Positions 24,066 through 33,187 of a stretch of DNA of 50,275 bases are shown piece by piece (the first letter of the stretch is position 1; the number at the start of each line of letters is the position of its first letter). This DNA is from Chloroflexota bacterium (GTDB lineage Bacteria; Chloroflexota; Anaerolineae; Aggregatilineales; Phototrophicaceae). The stretch spans positions 1 through 50,275 of the forward strand of contig WTGB01000168.1 in the NCBI GenBank assembly GCA_011523735.1, written 5' to 3'. Position numbers and translations under genes: made by a program. The notes under the pieces were generated by a model, which worked only from the letters and a program-made list of their open reading frames with translations, was not told where the DNA came from and did not search any database.

Positions 24066-24626
24066 ATGCCAATTGTCATCGCCTTGATTCGTGGCATCAA
24101 CGTCGGCGGTCACAAGAAAATCAAGATGGCCGACCTGCGCGAGCTATTCACTTCCCTGGGCTTGCGCCCGGTCCGCACCGTCTTGCAGAGCGGCAATGCC
24201 GTCTTCGCTACAGACGAGACCGATCTCGCGCGGCTCCAGAAGCGGCTTGAGGCGGCTATTCATGAGCGCTTCGGTTTTGAGGCGGGGGTGCTGCTACGCG
24301 GGGCGGAAGATTTCAAAGCCGCTCTTGCCCGCCATCCCTTCACCGCGGCCCAACTCGAGCGCGGCAACCACGCCATGATTGCCTTCCTCTCCGCTCCGCC
24401 TGCCCCGGTCGCCGTTGAGGCATTGCGCGAGAATAATCCGGGGCGCGAAGCGATTCATGCCGCTGAAGACGCGCTCTACATCTTTTACACCGATGGCGCC
24501 GCCCGCTCAAAGCTGGATAATAAGCGCATTGAGCGCGCTCTCAATGTCGTCTCGACCGCGCGTAACTGGAATACCTGCAACAGGCTATTGAAGCTGCTGG
24601 AAGAATTGGAAGCTCAGGGCAATTGA
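24066..24626 (+). CDS. DUF1697 family protein
   Basis: A 186-residue member of DUF1697, a widespread family with no established function. The N-terminal signature is plain: IALIRGINVGGHKKIKMADL, then LGLRPVRTVLQSGNAVFAT. The C-terminal AARNWNTCNRLLKLLEEL is also typical. ATG 24066 is chosen because GAGGAG is seven bases upstream; an in-frame start 15 bases earlier overlaps that site. The 3' end overlaps the convergent aldolase gene by 13 bases. Confidence 0.9.
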   Translation: MPIVIALIRGINVGGHKKIKMADLRELFTSLGLRPVRTVLQSGNAVFATDETDLARLQKRLEAAIHERFGFEAGVLLRGAEDFKAALARHPFTAAQLERGNHAMIAFLSAPPAPVAVEALRENNPGREAIHAAEDALYIFYTDGAARSKLDNKRIERALNVVSTARNWNTCNRLLKLLEELEAQGN

Positions 24627-25237
24627 TGAACGTAGCGCCGGGCTTCAGCCTCCAATCGCTTCCAATCATGGTCGGCGATGGCGGCATTGTTGATAAGCGC
24701 TGAGCCGACGCCCAAGGCAAACGCGCCGTATTCGAGCAATTCGCGCAGGTTGTCCACATTGACGCCGCCGGTCGGCATCAAGCGCAGATGGGGCAAGGGC
24801 GCCAGCACATCTTTGATGTAGCGCCGCCCCAGGTGATTGGCGGGGAAAACCTTGACCACATCCGCCCCCCATTCCCAGGCTTGCTGAATCTCGCTCGGCG
24901 TGAGGGCGCCTGGCATGGTCGGCAAGTCGAGCGCCCGGCAGGCATCGATCACTTCGCGTTTGCAGACGGGCGACACGACAAACTGCGCGCCCGCCTCCGC
25001 CACCGCTCGCACCTGTTCCGCGTTGATAACCGAGCCGGCGCCGATCGCGACCGAATCATCAACCAACTGTGCGATCTCAGCGATAGTCGGGACGGCTGCC
25101 TCGTTGGTCAAGGTGAATTCGATGGCGCGAATGCCGCCCGCAGTCAGGGCGTCGGTAATGCTTTTGGCGGTCGAGAGGTCGTCCAGGCGGACGATGGCGA
25201 CGATCTTGTTTTTGGCGATGATGTCCAGGGCGGTCAT
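24614..25237 (-). CDS. eda: 2-dehydro-3-deoxyphosphogluconate / 4-hydroxy-2-oxoglutarate aldolase
   Basis: A class I aldolase that splits KDPG to pyruvate and glyceraldehyde 3-phosphate. The 207-residue length fits. The Schiff-base lysine is Lys129 in DVVKVFPANHLG, the conserved Glu40 is in IRAIEFTLTN, and Arg17 is in KIVAIVRLDD. The phosphate loop LMPTGGVNVDN is present. No kinase or dehydratase of the Entner-Doudoroff route is adjacent, so the physiological substrate is uncertain. A promoter is seen at 25278-25306. Confidence 0.92.
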   Translation of the reverse strand: MTALDIIAKNKIVAIVRLDDLSTAKSITDALTAGGIRAIEFTLTNEAAVPTIAEIAQLVDDSVAIGAGSVINAEQVRAVAEAGAQFVVSPVCKREVIDACRALDLPTMPGALTPSEIQQAWEWGADVVKVFPANHLGRRYIKDVLAPLPHLRLMPTGGVNVDNLRELLEYGAFALGVGSALINNAAIADHDWKRLEAEARRYVHQLP

Positions 25238-25277
25238 TTGGTCCTATCTCTTTTGTGGCGCTGGTCGAATACGGCGG

Positions 25278-25306
25278 AATATACCAACTGCGCGGCGCTC
25301 TGGCAA
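25278..25306 (-). promoter_or_regulatory. Sigma70-type promoter of the KDPG aldolase gene
   Basis: On the minus strand TTGCCA (25306-25301), a 17-base spacer, then TATATT (25283-25278). The predicted start near 25271 gives a leader of about 34 nt. Confidence 0.6.
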
Positions 25307-25389
25307 TCCATTGCGTCGTCTCAAGGCCGCGCGGGAGATTTCATCTTCCAGCGCGCAAGCGGTATTCCCGCCGGGAAGCCTATCCGGAC

Positions 25390-26877
25390 TTAGTCATCGG
25401 AAAAGAAGAAATCCGGATCGAAGCCATCGGGCAGATCATCGAAACCCGCGTTAGCCGGCAGGAGCGCTCGGCCGCCTGCTTGTGGGATCGGCTCGCCGGG
25501 AAGGGTTTGAGGCTGATCTTGCCGCGACAGTTGATCTTGCTCGAATCCTGAGATTGTGCCGAAGCGACCGCTGCGCATGGCGCGCAGCCAGCCCATTGTG
25601 GTGCTGGCGATAGCGCCCAAACCCAGGAACAGAGCGCTGGCATTGAACAGGAAACCCAAGACCGGCAGAGATGTAAGCAGCGCCAGCAAGGCGACGCCGA
25701 TAATGACGCTCAAGCGAGGCCGGCGTCGGGCGCTGGCTCGGTCCGCGGCGATTTGAAGGACCATCCGTCCCAAGCCCAGCCCGAAGACCGCTCGCGCAAT
25801 GAAAATGGCGCAGAAATAGAAACCTCCGATCAGGCATACATTAACAAGCCCCAAAAAAGTAGCGACCGGCAGCGCGACGCCGTCCAGATTCAGGACCAGC
25901 AGCAGCAAGACGATGAACAGCGTGGCGAGCAGAAGAATCAGCGCTATTGGAAAGGAGATGATGAAAAGGAGCATGCCGATGACAAAACTGTGCGCCGGGC
26001 GCCGCCGCAGCTGAGTAAGCGGGTAGCGGAAGCGCCTGCCAGCCAGCGCAATGCCGAGAATGCCGACCGTGAGCAGCACGGTGAGTTCGCGTACAAAATG
26101 ATCATAAAACAGGGTCGCCAAACCCCGTTGCGGCAACTCGGGAATGAATACAGGCACGGTTGAATAATACGTAACCTCGCCAGCGATGCTTCCGTCAATC
26201 GCGGCTTCGGCCGGTCCGATATATTCCAGGTTTCCGCTGATGCGGCCATTGCTGGTAATAGTGAGGCCCGGCGCGGCGGGCGCAAATTCTATGCCCAGCG
26301 GCAGCAGCAAGGTCTCCACATCGCTGACATCGGCTTCGGGGTTGCCGACCGTGGTGTAAACATCGCCCTGAAGCACATTATCGAGCAGGAAAGCCGAGCC
26401 CCAATAATTGACCTCGCCGCGGACTTCGCCATCGAGAAGCGCCTGATAGCCGAAGCCGGTGATCGCACCGAAGACTTGGGCATCCGCGTCGAGCTTGAAA
26501 GAAAGCGCGGCGAAGGTCAACTGGCCCAGAACGGGGGGACGCGGGGCTGCCTCGGCGCTTGCCAATTCCAGCATCAAGCCCAAGTAGTGCAGATCGCCGT
26601 GAACGGTACCCGTCAAGTCCAGCTCCAAGCCAGCGAGGTAGACATTCCGGCCGATCTCGCCGGTGATGGTCGCGCGCAAACCGATGCCGATGAGATTGCC
26701 TTCGACTTTGCCCGCAATATCAAGGTTCTGGCAGAAGACGAACAAGCTGCCTTGGATCACTGTATCCGCGGGGACGCTGCAATTTTCGCCCCGATGCATG
26801 GCGCGCGCAAAGACCGCCCCGCTCGTGAGCAGGCTGATCAAAGCGGCAAGCAGGAAGAGGCGAACTTGCTTGGGCAT
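25390..26877 (-). CDS. Bactofilin-like extracellular domain fused to a membrane domain
   Basis: A 495-residue protein of unknown function. After a signal sequence (MPKQVRLFLLAALISLLTSG) comes a repetitive beta-rich region (about 35-245) with recurring glycine-spaced strands such as VIQGSLFVFCQNLDIAGKVE and GEIGRNVYLAGLELDLTG, like polymer-forming bactofilin or adhesin-type beta-solenoids. Several hydrophobic helices follow (about 265-440), then a Gln/Pro-rich tail ending DGFDPDFFFSDD. A TATAAT box at 26912-26917 overlaps the more upstream ATG at 26913, which favours ATG 26877. A role in envelope organisation is inference. Confidence 0.75.
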   Translation of the reverse strand: MPKQVRLFLLAALISLLTSGAVFARAMHRGENCSVPADTVIQGSLFVFCQNLDIAGKVEGNLIGIGLRATITGEIGRNVYLAGLELDLTGTVHGDLHYLGLMLELASAEAAPRPPVLGQLTFAALSFKLDADAQVFGAITGFGYQALLDGEVRGEVNYWGSAFLLDNVLQGDVYTTVGNPEADVSDVETLLLPLGIEFAPAAPGLTITSNGRISGNLEYIGPAEAAIDGSIAGEVTYYSTVPVFIPELPQRGLATLFYDHFVRELTVLLTVGILGIALAGRRFRYPLTQLRRRPAHSFVIGMLLFIISFPIALILLLATLFIVLLLLVLNLDGVALPVATFLGLVNVCLIGGFYFCAIFIARAVFGLGLGRMVLQIAADRASARRRPRLSVIIGVALLALLTSLPVLGFLFNASALFLGLGAIASTTMGWLRAMRSGRFGTISGFEQDQLSRQDQPQTLPGEPIPQAGGRALLPANAGFDDLPDGFDPDFFFSDD

Positions 26878-26911
26878 CGTGGTCGCTTCCGCAACTCGTT
26901 CCTCTAGGGTC

Positions 26912-26917
26912 ATTATA
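26912..26917 (-). promoter_or_regulatory. -10 box upstream of the bactofilin-like gene
   Basis: A perfect TATAAT on the minus strand. It overlaps an in-frame ATG at 26913, which therefore could not be the start if this promoter is used. No clear -35 box. Confidence 0.4.
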
Positions 26918-26998
26918 GCCCAAGCCTAAATCCGCTTCGGCTCAAGTGAAGTCCTACGTCCTCAAGACTAGGCTTCAATTGCCGACCGGCAAGCGCTG

Positions 26999-28306
26999 CT
27001 ATTGCGCGTCTGTTTGGGGAAACGCGGACGGATCAAAGTTCGGATGCATCGGCGTCCACAGCGGATAGAAGCTCTCGTAATCGGTCTGATCGTATCTGGG
27101 ACGCAAGGCGATGATCCGACCGCCGGTGACGCTTATATAGATCCAACCTTGCGGGCTGACGGCGACCGCCAGCGGCTGCTGCGGATAGATGCCGAAGCCC
27201 TGCTCGCTCAGGTGAATGAACTTCTCCCAGTAAAGCCCCTCTCCGAAATAGGGCAGGTAAGCCTGCAAGCCAAATTGCAAACGGAACGGAATCAAGACCG
27301 TAGCGCCGAGCGGCTGATCACTTTCGTCAAAACTGATCATGATCACCTTGTAGCCGACGATATCAACTTGGCTCGGGTCGCCGCGCAGGACGACGATCAA
27401 AGTGTCTTTTGTGCCGGGCAGGACGTCCTGCGAGTAGGCTGCCAGACTGCTCGGATTAGCGCCGCTGCCAAATTGCATGACGGGCGGGACGCTCTCCTGG
27501 CAGCTCTGCGCCGCCGAGGCGATGCCGACTGTATCGCGACCGAGGCAGTAAGGGAAGCCGTACCAGCCGCCTGATTGCACTTGATTCAACTCGTCCAGCG
27601 CATTGACTTGGCTCTGGCGGGGCGCGCTGTCAAGCGTCCAGAGCTGACCGCGGAAAAAGGCGAGATCCGCCGGATTGCGGAAGCCGGTGGCAACTACCTG
27701 CCGATCGCCCCCATCAAGATTCATGCTCAGGATGGCGCCGCGGTCCGGATCATCAAACTCGCATAAGTTGCAAGGCGCGCCCAGTGCCAGGTAGAATCGG
27801 TCATCAGCGCCGATGGCGATGCCGCCCGCTCCGAATCCCGTGCCAGCTGGCAGGTCATCAACCAGCGTCGCGACTTCGCCGGTCTCGGAAATCCGGTAGA
27901 TCTTAGAGCCGCCAGCAACAAAGAGATAACCGTCGCGATATGCCAGGCCATTGGGCAAGTGCAAACCCTCGGCGAAACTCTCCACGGCATCGGGCAGGGC
28001 GTCGCCATCCGTATCACGGATGACCATGACTTTGCCGCTGAGCGGCCGCGTCGCGAAGAGCCTGCCATCGGGCGCCGCCTCCAGTGCCGTGAAGGAAAGC
28101 GGCTCAAGCCCTGGATCATGCACGATGTTTTCTACGCACCAGCGGATATTGTCAACATATAATTCCTCCGAAACAGCTGTCGGGCGGCTAGTGCAATCTG
28201 GCAAGCTTGATACCTGCGCCTGACTGCCGATTCCCCCGCCAACGATCAGCCAAAGCAGAACCATCGTCATGCCGAGGCGGCGATTCAGTAGCGCAAAGAC
28301 AGGCAT
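26999..28306 (-). CDS. Secreted PQQ-type glucose/sorbosone dehydrogenase-like beta-propeller
   Basis: A 435-residue protein with a signal peptide (MTMVLLWLIVGGGIGSQAQV after a short lead) and a six-bladed propeller of the soluble aldose/sorbosone dehydrogenase type. Visible blades include LEAAPDGRLFATRPLSGKV, ESFAEGLHLPNGLAYRDGYL, GIAIGADDRFYLALG and FRNPADLAFFRGQLW, with SGGWYGFPYCLG. These proteins may oxidise sugars with PQQ, but many homologues have unknown activity, so enzyme function is not certain. It overlaps the dimethylargininase gene by 22 bases, which suggests translational coupling. Confidence 0.8.
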   Translation of the reverse strand: MPVFALLNRRLGMTMVLLWLIVGGGIGSQAQVSSLPDCTSRPTAVSEELYVDNIRWCVENIVHDPGLEPLSFTALEAAPDGRLFATRPLSGKVMVIRDTDGDALPDAVESFAEGLHLPNGLAYRDGYLFVAGGSKIYRISETGEVATLVDDLPAGTGFGAGGIAIGADDRFYLALGAPCNLCEFDDPDRGAILSMNLDGGDRQVVATGFRNPADLAFFRGQLWTLDSAPRQSQVNALDELNQVQSGGWYGFPYCLGRDTVGIASAAQSCQESVPPVMQFGSGANPSSLAAYSQDVLPGTKDTLIVVLRGDPSQVDIVGYKVIMISFDESDQPLGATVLIPFRLQFGLQAYLPYFGEGLYWEKFIHLSEQGFGIYPQQPLAVAVSPQGWIYISVTGGRIIALRPRYDQTDYESFYPLWTPMHPNFDPSAFPQTDAQ

Positions 28307-29097
28307 GTCAAACCACCATCCATTTTGACAAATTCGCTCATGTCCAGGGCGATGACCTGGTCACAGTATTTGCTCGCGGCTTTGAAGGCGACCGGGCAAT
28401 GAGCGGCGACGAATACCGTGCCGTTCACCGGCATGACATCGGCGGCGTAGCCCTCTTCCGGCGGCAGCGTGATGACGCGCGCCCAGGACAGATCGTGATC
28501 CGTTTTCAGCGCGGGACCGCGAATCAGCAGGCTCGGTGCCAGTTCGGTCAAGCCGCTCTTGAGATGCAGGACCCCGCTGAAATGAACCGCCTCCACCTTG
28601 ATGTTCGTCTGGACCGATCGCAGGGCGGAGCGCAGCGCCGCATACCCGGCGAGATTCGTCCGCCTCGAGAGGCCAACCAGGACGCGGTCGGCGCAGAAGA
28701 GCACATCGCCGCCATCGATGCGAGCCTCTGCTGGCGCCTCGACGAGACGAAGATCTGACAGATGCGGCTTTAGCGATTCGCCTTCGCCTTGACGAGCGGA
28801 CGCGCCGGAGCGGCAGTGAAAAGCGAGATCGCGAAATATGACAAAAGGATCTTCCACGAAGTGCCCATCAGGAAAGTGTTCATCGGCTCCCAAGGCAGTT
28901 ACCGACAGACCACAGTCTTCCAGCGCCTTCACATAGCTCTCGTATTGGCGGATCGCCCGGTCGAAATCCGGCGCGCCCAGATGAGCCGCGGCGGTAATGC
29001 CATGGGCGAAATTCGCGGCTGGGCGGCGTAACAAGGCGCGTGTGAAGGGCGGCAGCAAGTGAGTCATAAACTCGGATAATCTTCCACGGTAAGCCAT
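28285..29097 (-). CDS. Dimethylarginine dimethylaminohydrolase (arginine deiminase fold)
   Basis: DDAH hydrolyses methylated arginine to citrulline and an amine through a Cys-His pair. The 270-residue protein shows FPDGHFVEDPFVIFRDLAFH near 66-85, ARIDGGDVLF, HFSGVLHLKSGLTE with the catalytic-type His, and the C-terminal MDGGLTCLSLRY whose Cys265 is the nucleophile. Start: ATG 29097 or ATG 29067 (MTHLLPPF), the latter nearer the usual family start; neither has a good Shine-Dalgarno. Related amidinotransferases and deiminases share the fold. Confidence 0.87.
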   Translation of the reverse strand: MAYRGRLSEFMTHLLPPFTRALLRRPAANFAHGITAAAHLGAPDFDRAIRQYESYVKALEDCGLSVTALGADEHFPDGHFVEDPFVIFRDLAFHCRSGASARQGEGESLKPHLSDLRLVEAPAEARIDGGDVLFCADRVLVGLSRRTNLAGYAALRSALRSVQTNIKVEAVHFSGVLHLKSGLTELAPSLLIRGPALKTDHDLSWARVITLPPEEGYAADVMPVNGTVFVAAHCPVAFKAASKYCDQVIALDMSEFVKMDGGLTCLSLRY

Positions 29098-29147
29098 GCT
29101 AAGTGTAGCGTAAAAGCCAACCGGCGAAATAGCCTAAACGCCCCCCG

Positions 29148-29176
29148 TTCAACTTTCGCGCTTTCCCCGCTAGAAT
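29148..29176 (+). promoter_or_regulatory. Promoter of the Elp3 gene
   Basis: TTCAAC (29148-29153), a 17-base spacer, then TAGAAT (29171-29176). The predicted start near 29183 leaves about 24 nt before ATG 29207. Confidence 0.5.
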
Positions 29177-29206
29177 AGATGGTAGCGACCACCGCAAGGA
29201 CGCCAC

Positions 29207-31081
29207 ATGCTTAAGGACCGCAAGTACGACTTTGATGCCGAGGCGCACCGCGAGCGGGTAATCCCCCTGCTCAAAGTTATCTTGAGCGCGCCGGGGCGCC
29301 TCAGCTCTCGCGAGCATCAGCAGTTGATGCGGCGCTATCCCAAGCCGGCCGGCGCAGGCTTCTACAGTCTCGCCAATCTCGTCGATGCCTGGCGCGTCTT
29401 CGCTGGCCAAGACGGGCTGCCGGACTATGACGAAACCCTGCTTTATAAACTGCGCCGCAAGCCCGTCCGCACTATGTCCGGCGTGACCCCGCTGACCCTG
29501 TTGACCAAACCTTTCCCCTGCCCGGGTACTTGCATCTTCTGCCCGAATGATGTGCGCATGCCGAAGAGCTATCTGGCCGATGAACCGGGCGCGCAACGCG
29601 CCGAGAAAAACGCCTTCGACCCTTATTTGCAGACCTGGATGCGCTTGCAAACCTACCACAATCTGGGGCATTCGACCGATAAAATCGAAATTATCATCCT
29701 GGGCGGCACCTGGTCCTTTTATCCGGAGACCTATCAGATCTGGTTCATCAAGCGCATCTTTGACGCCTTGCACGATTTTGGCAAAGGCATTGATCGCCGC
29801 GACGAAGTCATAGCGGCTTTGCGCGCCAGGTCGCAATTCACCGGCCAGCCGGTCAGCAACGTGACGATTCAGGGCGCTGCCATGGCCGCCTCCTACAATC
29901 AGACCGTGCAAAGCATCTACGCCGCCGAGATGCATCGCTCGCGCGGGCTGGCTGAGGACATCGCCGCCGGCAACCGCGAACGGAACATCGTCGACGAATA
30001 CGCGACCTGGGCTGAGCTGGAAGCTGCGCAGCGCGAGAATGAGAATGCTGCTTGTCGCTCGGTCGGCTTGGTCATCGAAACGCGTCCCGACCATATCAGC
30101 GAAGAAGAAGTCATCCGTGTGCGGCGCCTGGGCGGCACCAAAGTGCAGATCGGCTTTCAGAGCTTGAATGACCGCGTGTTGGCGCTGAACAAACGCGGAC
30201 ATGACGTGGCGGCGACGCGGCGGGCAGTGCGGCTGCTGCGCAGGACCGGCTTCAAAATTCACGCCCATTGGATGCCCAATCTCTATGGCTCGTCGCCAAA
30301 AGCCGATCTGGCTGATTATGAAAAACTATTCGACGATCCGGATTTCCGCCCGGACGAACTTAAGATTTATCCCTGCTCCTTGATCGAAAGCGCCGAGCTC
30401 ATGGGGCAGTATCAAGCCGGTGAGTGGCGCCCCTACAGCCACGACGAGTTGCTTGAGTTGCTGGTGGCTTGCTTCAAGCGCACGCCGGAGTATTGTCGCC
30501 TGACGCGGGTCATCCGGGACATACCGGGCACGGACATCGTCGATGGCAACAAAGTGACCAACTTCCGCCAATTGGTCGAGCGGGAAATGGAACGGCGCGG
30601 GGAGCAATGCGCCGACATTCGCGCCCGGGAAATCCGGCTGAAACAGGTGACGAGCGAGGACCTGCGCCTGGAAAGCCTCAGCTACCGGTCGGGCATCGGC
30701 GAAGAATTCTTCTTGCAATTCATCACAGACGAGCGCGATATCGCCGGCTTCCTGAGATTGTCCCTGCCGGACCCGGCTGATGAAACGCTGCTCGCTGAGT
30801 TGCAGGGCTGTGCCGTGATCCGCGAAGTGCATGTTTATGGCTTGGCGCTGGGGATCGGTTCGGCGCATGAGGGGCGGGCGCAGCACGCCGGGCTGGGCAG
30901 CCGTCTGATTGAACGAGCGGCGGAGATAGCCTTCGAACGCGGCTATCGGCGGCTGGCTGTCATCTCGGCGATTGGCACACGCGAGTATTATCGCAAGCGC
31001 GGTTTTGTCGATGGCGCGCTGTATCAACTGCGCGATCTGTTTAAGCCCGCGGCGCGAGATTCCGCGCATAAGCTAGAATAA
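29207..31081 (+). CDS. Elp3-type tRNA U34 carboxymethyltransferase (radical SAM + acetyltransferase)
   Basis: Elp3 uses acetyl-CoA and a radical to add carboxymethyl to wobble uridine 34 of tRNA. The 624-residue protein has the full architecture: a basic N-terminal tRNA-binding part, the radical SAM core with CPGTCIFCP (Cys105, Cys109, Cys112), and conserved KIEIIILGGTWSFYP and GLVIETRPD. The C-terminal acetyltransferase domain (about 470-620) has the acetyl-CoA loop AQHAGLGSRLIERAAEIAF and RGYRRLAVISAIGTREYYRK. It appears to act without Elp1/2 partners, as known for some bacterial Elp3 proteins. It is a single-gene unit. Confidence 0.96.
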   Translation: MLKDRKYDFDAEAHRERVIPLLKVILSAPGRLSSREHQQLMRRYPKPAGAGFYSLANLVDAWRVFAGQDGLPDYDETLLYKLRRKPVRTMSGVTPLTLLTKPFPCPGTCIFCPNDVRMPKSYLADEPGAQRAEKNAFDPYLQTWMRLQTYHNLGHSTDKIEIIILGGTWSFYPETYQIWFIKRIFDALHDFGKGIDRRDEVIAALRARSQFTGQPVSNVTIQGAAMAASYNQTVQSIYAAEMHRSRGLAEDIAAGNRERNIVDEYATWAELEAAQRENENAACRSVGLVIETRPDHISEEEVIRVRRLGGTKVQIGFQSLNDRVLALNKRGHDVAATRRAVRLLRRTGFKIHAHWMPNLYGSSPKADLADYEKLFDDPDFRPDELKIYPCSLIESAELMGQYQAGEWRPYSHDELLELLVACFKRTPEYCRLTRVIRDIPGTDIVDGNKVTNFRQLVEREMERRGEQCADIRAREIRLKQVTSEDLRLESLSYRSGIGEEFFLQFITDERDIAGFLRLSLPDPADETLLAELQGCAVIREVHVYGLALGIGSAHEGRAQHAGLGSRLIERAAEIAFERGYRRLAVISAIGTREYYRKRGFVDGALYQLRDLFKPAARDSAHKLE

Positions 31082-31144
31082 GCGTGACGCTCGCGGCGAA
31101 AATACGCGGCGTTTCTTCAAGCGAGCAGCGCAGCCAGTCCACCC

Positions 31145-31828
31145 ATGAGAACGATCGACGTTATACAAGGTCAGAGCAGTCGGAATCAGAGCTTGCGCTT
31201 GCTGATGCTCTTGATCATCGCCGGCACCTTTCCTTTCTATTGCTTCGCCATAATCTTCATCGGCAGCGCCCCGGTTGAATTGCGCGCGACGCCAACACCG
31301 CGAATCACGACGCCCGCGCCTTCTTTCACCCCGCTGGGCGCCAACCTGTTCCCATCGCCCGCCGCCACCAGAGTTCCTCCCGCGCTCGCCACCTTTACGC
31401 CACTGAGCCAACCCATTCGCACGCCTGCCCAATTTGTCCCGCCGACGGCGATCCCCGCCCAAACCATCGTCGCCCAGACGCTCGAAAGTCCGACGCCGCT
31501 CGCGACCGATGCGCCGCCGACCCCAACTCCGCGCCCGACTTCCGCCTTCGCCGATGAAGACTTCGATGGCATCGCAGACGACGCCGATGCTTGCCCAACT
31601 GAATTTGGCTATGCCGATAATGACGGCTGTCCTTATGCCGATGATGGCGACCGCGATGGCATACGCGACGCGGCCGATGCTTGCCCCCAGGAGTTCGCGC
31701 CCGATAGTCCGCGTGGCTGCCGTGATTTCGATGACGATGGCTTGGATACCGCCGAAGATGACTGCCCGAACGAAGCGGGACCGTCAGCGAATCGCGGCTG
31801 CCCCTTGAGCGGCGTCGCCGGCGGTTGA
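31145..31828 (+). CDS. Membrane-anchored thrombospondin type 3 repeat protein
   Basis: A 227-residue surface protein of unknown role. An N-terminal membrane anchor (about 18-39, LRLLMLLIIAGTFPFYCFAI) is followed by a Thr/Pro-rich linker (about 45-133). The C-terminus has calcium-binding type 3 repeats: DEDFDGIADDADACP, DDGDRDGIRDAADACP and DFDDDGLDTAEDDCP, each with the Asp ladder and Cys-Pro. The same architecture is common in secreted Chloroflexota proteins. No clear Shine-Dalgarno. It lies 63 nt after Elp3. Confidence 0.82.
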   Translation: MRTIDVIQGQSSRNQSLRLLMLLIIAGTFPFYCFAIIFIGSAPVELRATPTPRITTPAPSFTPLGANLFPSPAATRVPPALATFTPLSQPIRTPAQFVPPTAIPAQTIVAQTLESPTPLATDAPPTPTPRPTSAFADEDFDGIADDADACPTEFGYADNDGCPYADDGDRDGIRDAADACPQEFAPDSPRGCRDFDDDGLDTAEDDCPNEAGPSANRGCPLSGVAGG

Positions 31829-32182
31829 TTCGGCTGGCGGCTTAATAAGAGGCGCTTTTCTCCGTTCTCAAGGAATTGCCCGATACGCGTTCATTTGGTC
31901 GCCTATAGCTCGCTGCTGCCGCTTACAATTGACTTGGCAGACTGCGCGTTATCGAAACTTGAGCCTGCTCTGGCGCCTCGTCCAGAGAGTTTGCCAGCAT
32001 GATTTGTGCAAAAAACATTTTCAGTCTGCAAACGCAACAGTCGCTTCCGAATGCGCCCAATCCCTTGATAGCACAGCGATTGCGTCTTTGCGCAGACGGC
32101 AGGAACCGTGGCAGGGAACGCGCAAATCTCGGCAAAAACGGTAAACTCTGTCTGCTTGCATGCGCCAGGCTGGGAGATAACG
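31829..32182 (+). other. 354-nt gap without a supported gene
   Basis: Short open frames here lack ribosome-binding sites and family signals. I see no palindromic repeat copy, terminator or strong promoter. The last bases carry the Shine-Dalgarno GGGAG of the nitrilase gene. Confidence 0.6.
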
Positions 32183-33142
32183 ATGGACAAAATAAGCGTC
32201 GCGGTGGCGCAGGTAGCCTCCGTATTCGCTGACAAAGAAGCCTGCATCGCCAAAGCCGTGGAGGCGATCATTGAGGCCGGCGAGCAAGGCGCTGACCTGA
32301 TCCTGCTGCCGGAAGCGCTGATCCCGGGCTACCCGCGCGGTTTCACCTATGGCGCTTATGTCGGCAATCGCACGCAGGCGGGCCGCAAGGACTTCGCGCG
32401 CTATTGGAAAGCGTCAATGACGGTGAATGTGCCGGAGACGCGACCGCTGCGCGAGGCAGCCCGGGAAGCGGGCGCTTACGTCGTCATCGGCATCTCGGAG
32501 CGGAGCGAAGCCGGCAATGGCGGCACGCTTTACAATTCCCTGCTCTACCTGGGTCCGGACGGCGATATCCTCGGCGCGCATCGCAAGCTGATGCCGACCG
32601 GCTCCGAACGGCTGATCTGGGGCAGCGGCGATGGCAGCACCTTGACAACTGTCGCATCGCCCGTCGGCACGATCGGCGGCTTGATCTGCTGGGAGAATTA
32701 TATGCCGCTGGCGCGTATGGCGATGTATGCCAAAGGTGTCAGCATCTACCTGGCGCCCACCGCCGACCAGCGCGACTCCTGGCAGGCGACCCTGCGCCAT
32801 ATCGCCTGCGAAGGCCGCTGCTTTGTGCTCGGCTGCAATCAATACTTCCGCAAGTCCATGTATCCGCAGGACCTGGCGCTCTATGATGAACTCGCCGACC
32901 TGCCCGAAGAATTGTGCCGCGGAGGCAGCGCCATCGTTGATCCCTTCGGCGAGTATGTCTGCCCGCCGCTTTACGGGACGGAAGGCATACTTTACGCCGA
33001 GCTCGATCTGGATCTGATTCATCAGGGACATCTGGATTTCGATGTCGTCGGGCATTACAACCGCCCGGATATCTTTAGGCTCAGCGTCAACGAGACCCCC
33101 AATCCGCCCATAGCAATTGAGTTGGATCATTCAGAACCATGA
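32183..33142 (+). CDS. Nitrilase
   Basis: Nitrilases hydrolyse nitriles to carboxylic acids. The 319-residue protein has the Glu-Lys-Cys triad: Glu44 in LLPEALIPGYPRG, Lys135 in HRKLMPTGSERLIWG, and Cys169 in GLICWENYMPLARMAMYAKG, all in contexts typical of true nitrilases rather than amidases. ATG 32183 is chosen because GGGAG stands just upstream and MDKISVAVAQVA is the normal family start. The natural nitrile is unknown. An M20 hydrolase follows on the same strand after a palindromic repeat. Confidence 0.93.
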   Translation: MDKISVAVAQVASVFADKEACIAKAVEAIIEAGEQGADLILLPEALIPGYPRGFTYGAYVGNRTQAGRKDFARYWKASMTVNVPETRPLREAAREAGAYVVIGISERSEAGNGGTLYNSLLYLGPDGDILGAHRKLMPTGSERLIWGSGDGSTLTTVASPVGTIGGLICWENYMPLARMAMYAKGVSIYLAPTADQRDSWQATLRHIACEGRCFVLGCNQYFRKSMYPQDLALYDELADLPEELCRGGSAIVDPFGEYVCPPLYGTEGILYAELDLDLIHQGHLDFDVVGHYNRPDIFRLSVNETPNPPIAIELDHSEP

Positions 33143-33187
33143 GAAAATGCGGCCAAATAAAGAGATAGGCGGAACTTCAAATTCATT

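Noticed and set aside
29099..30268. A 389-codon open frame on the minus strand
   Set aside because: It is antisense to the Elp3 gene, which has full radical SAM and acetyltransferase motifs. Long antisense frames are expected at this GC content; it has no family signal or ribosome-binding site.
31929..31957. Promoter starting with TTGACT in the gap before the nitrilase gene
   Set aside because: No acceptable -10 box at 16-18 bases from it.
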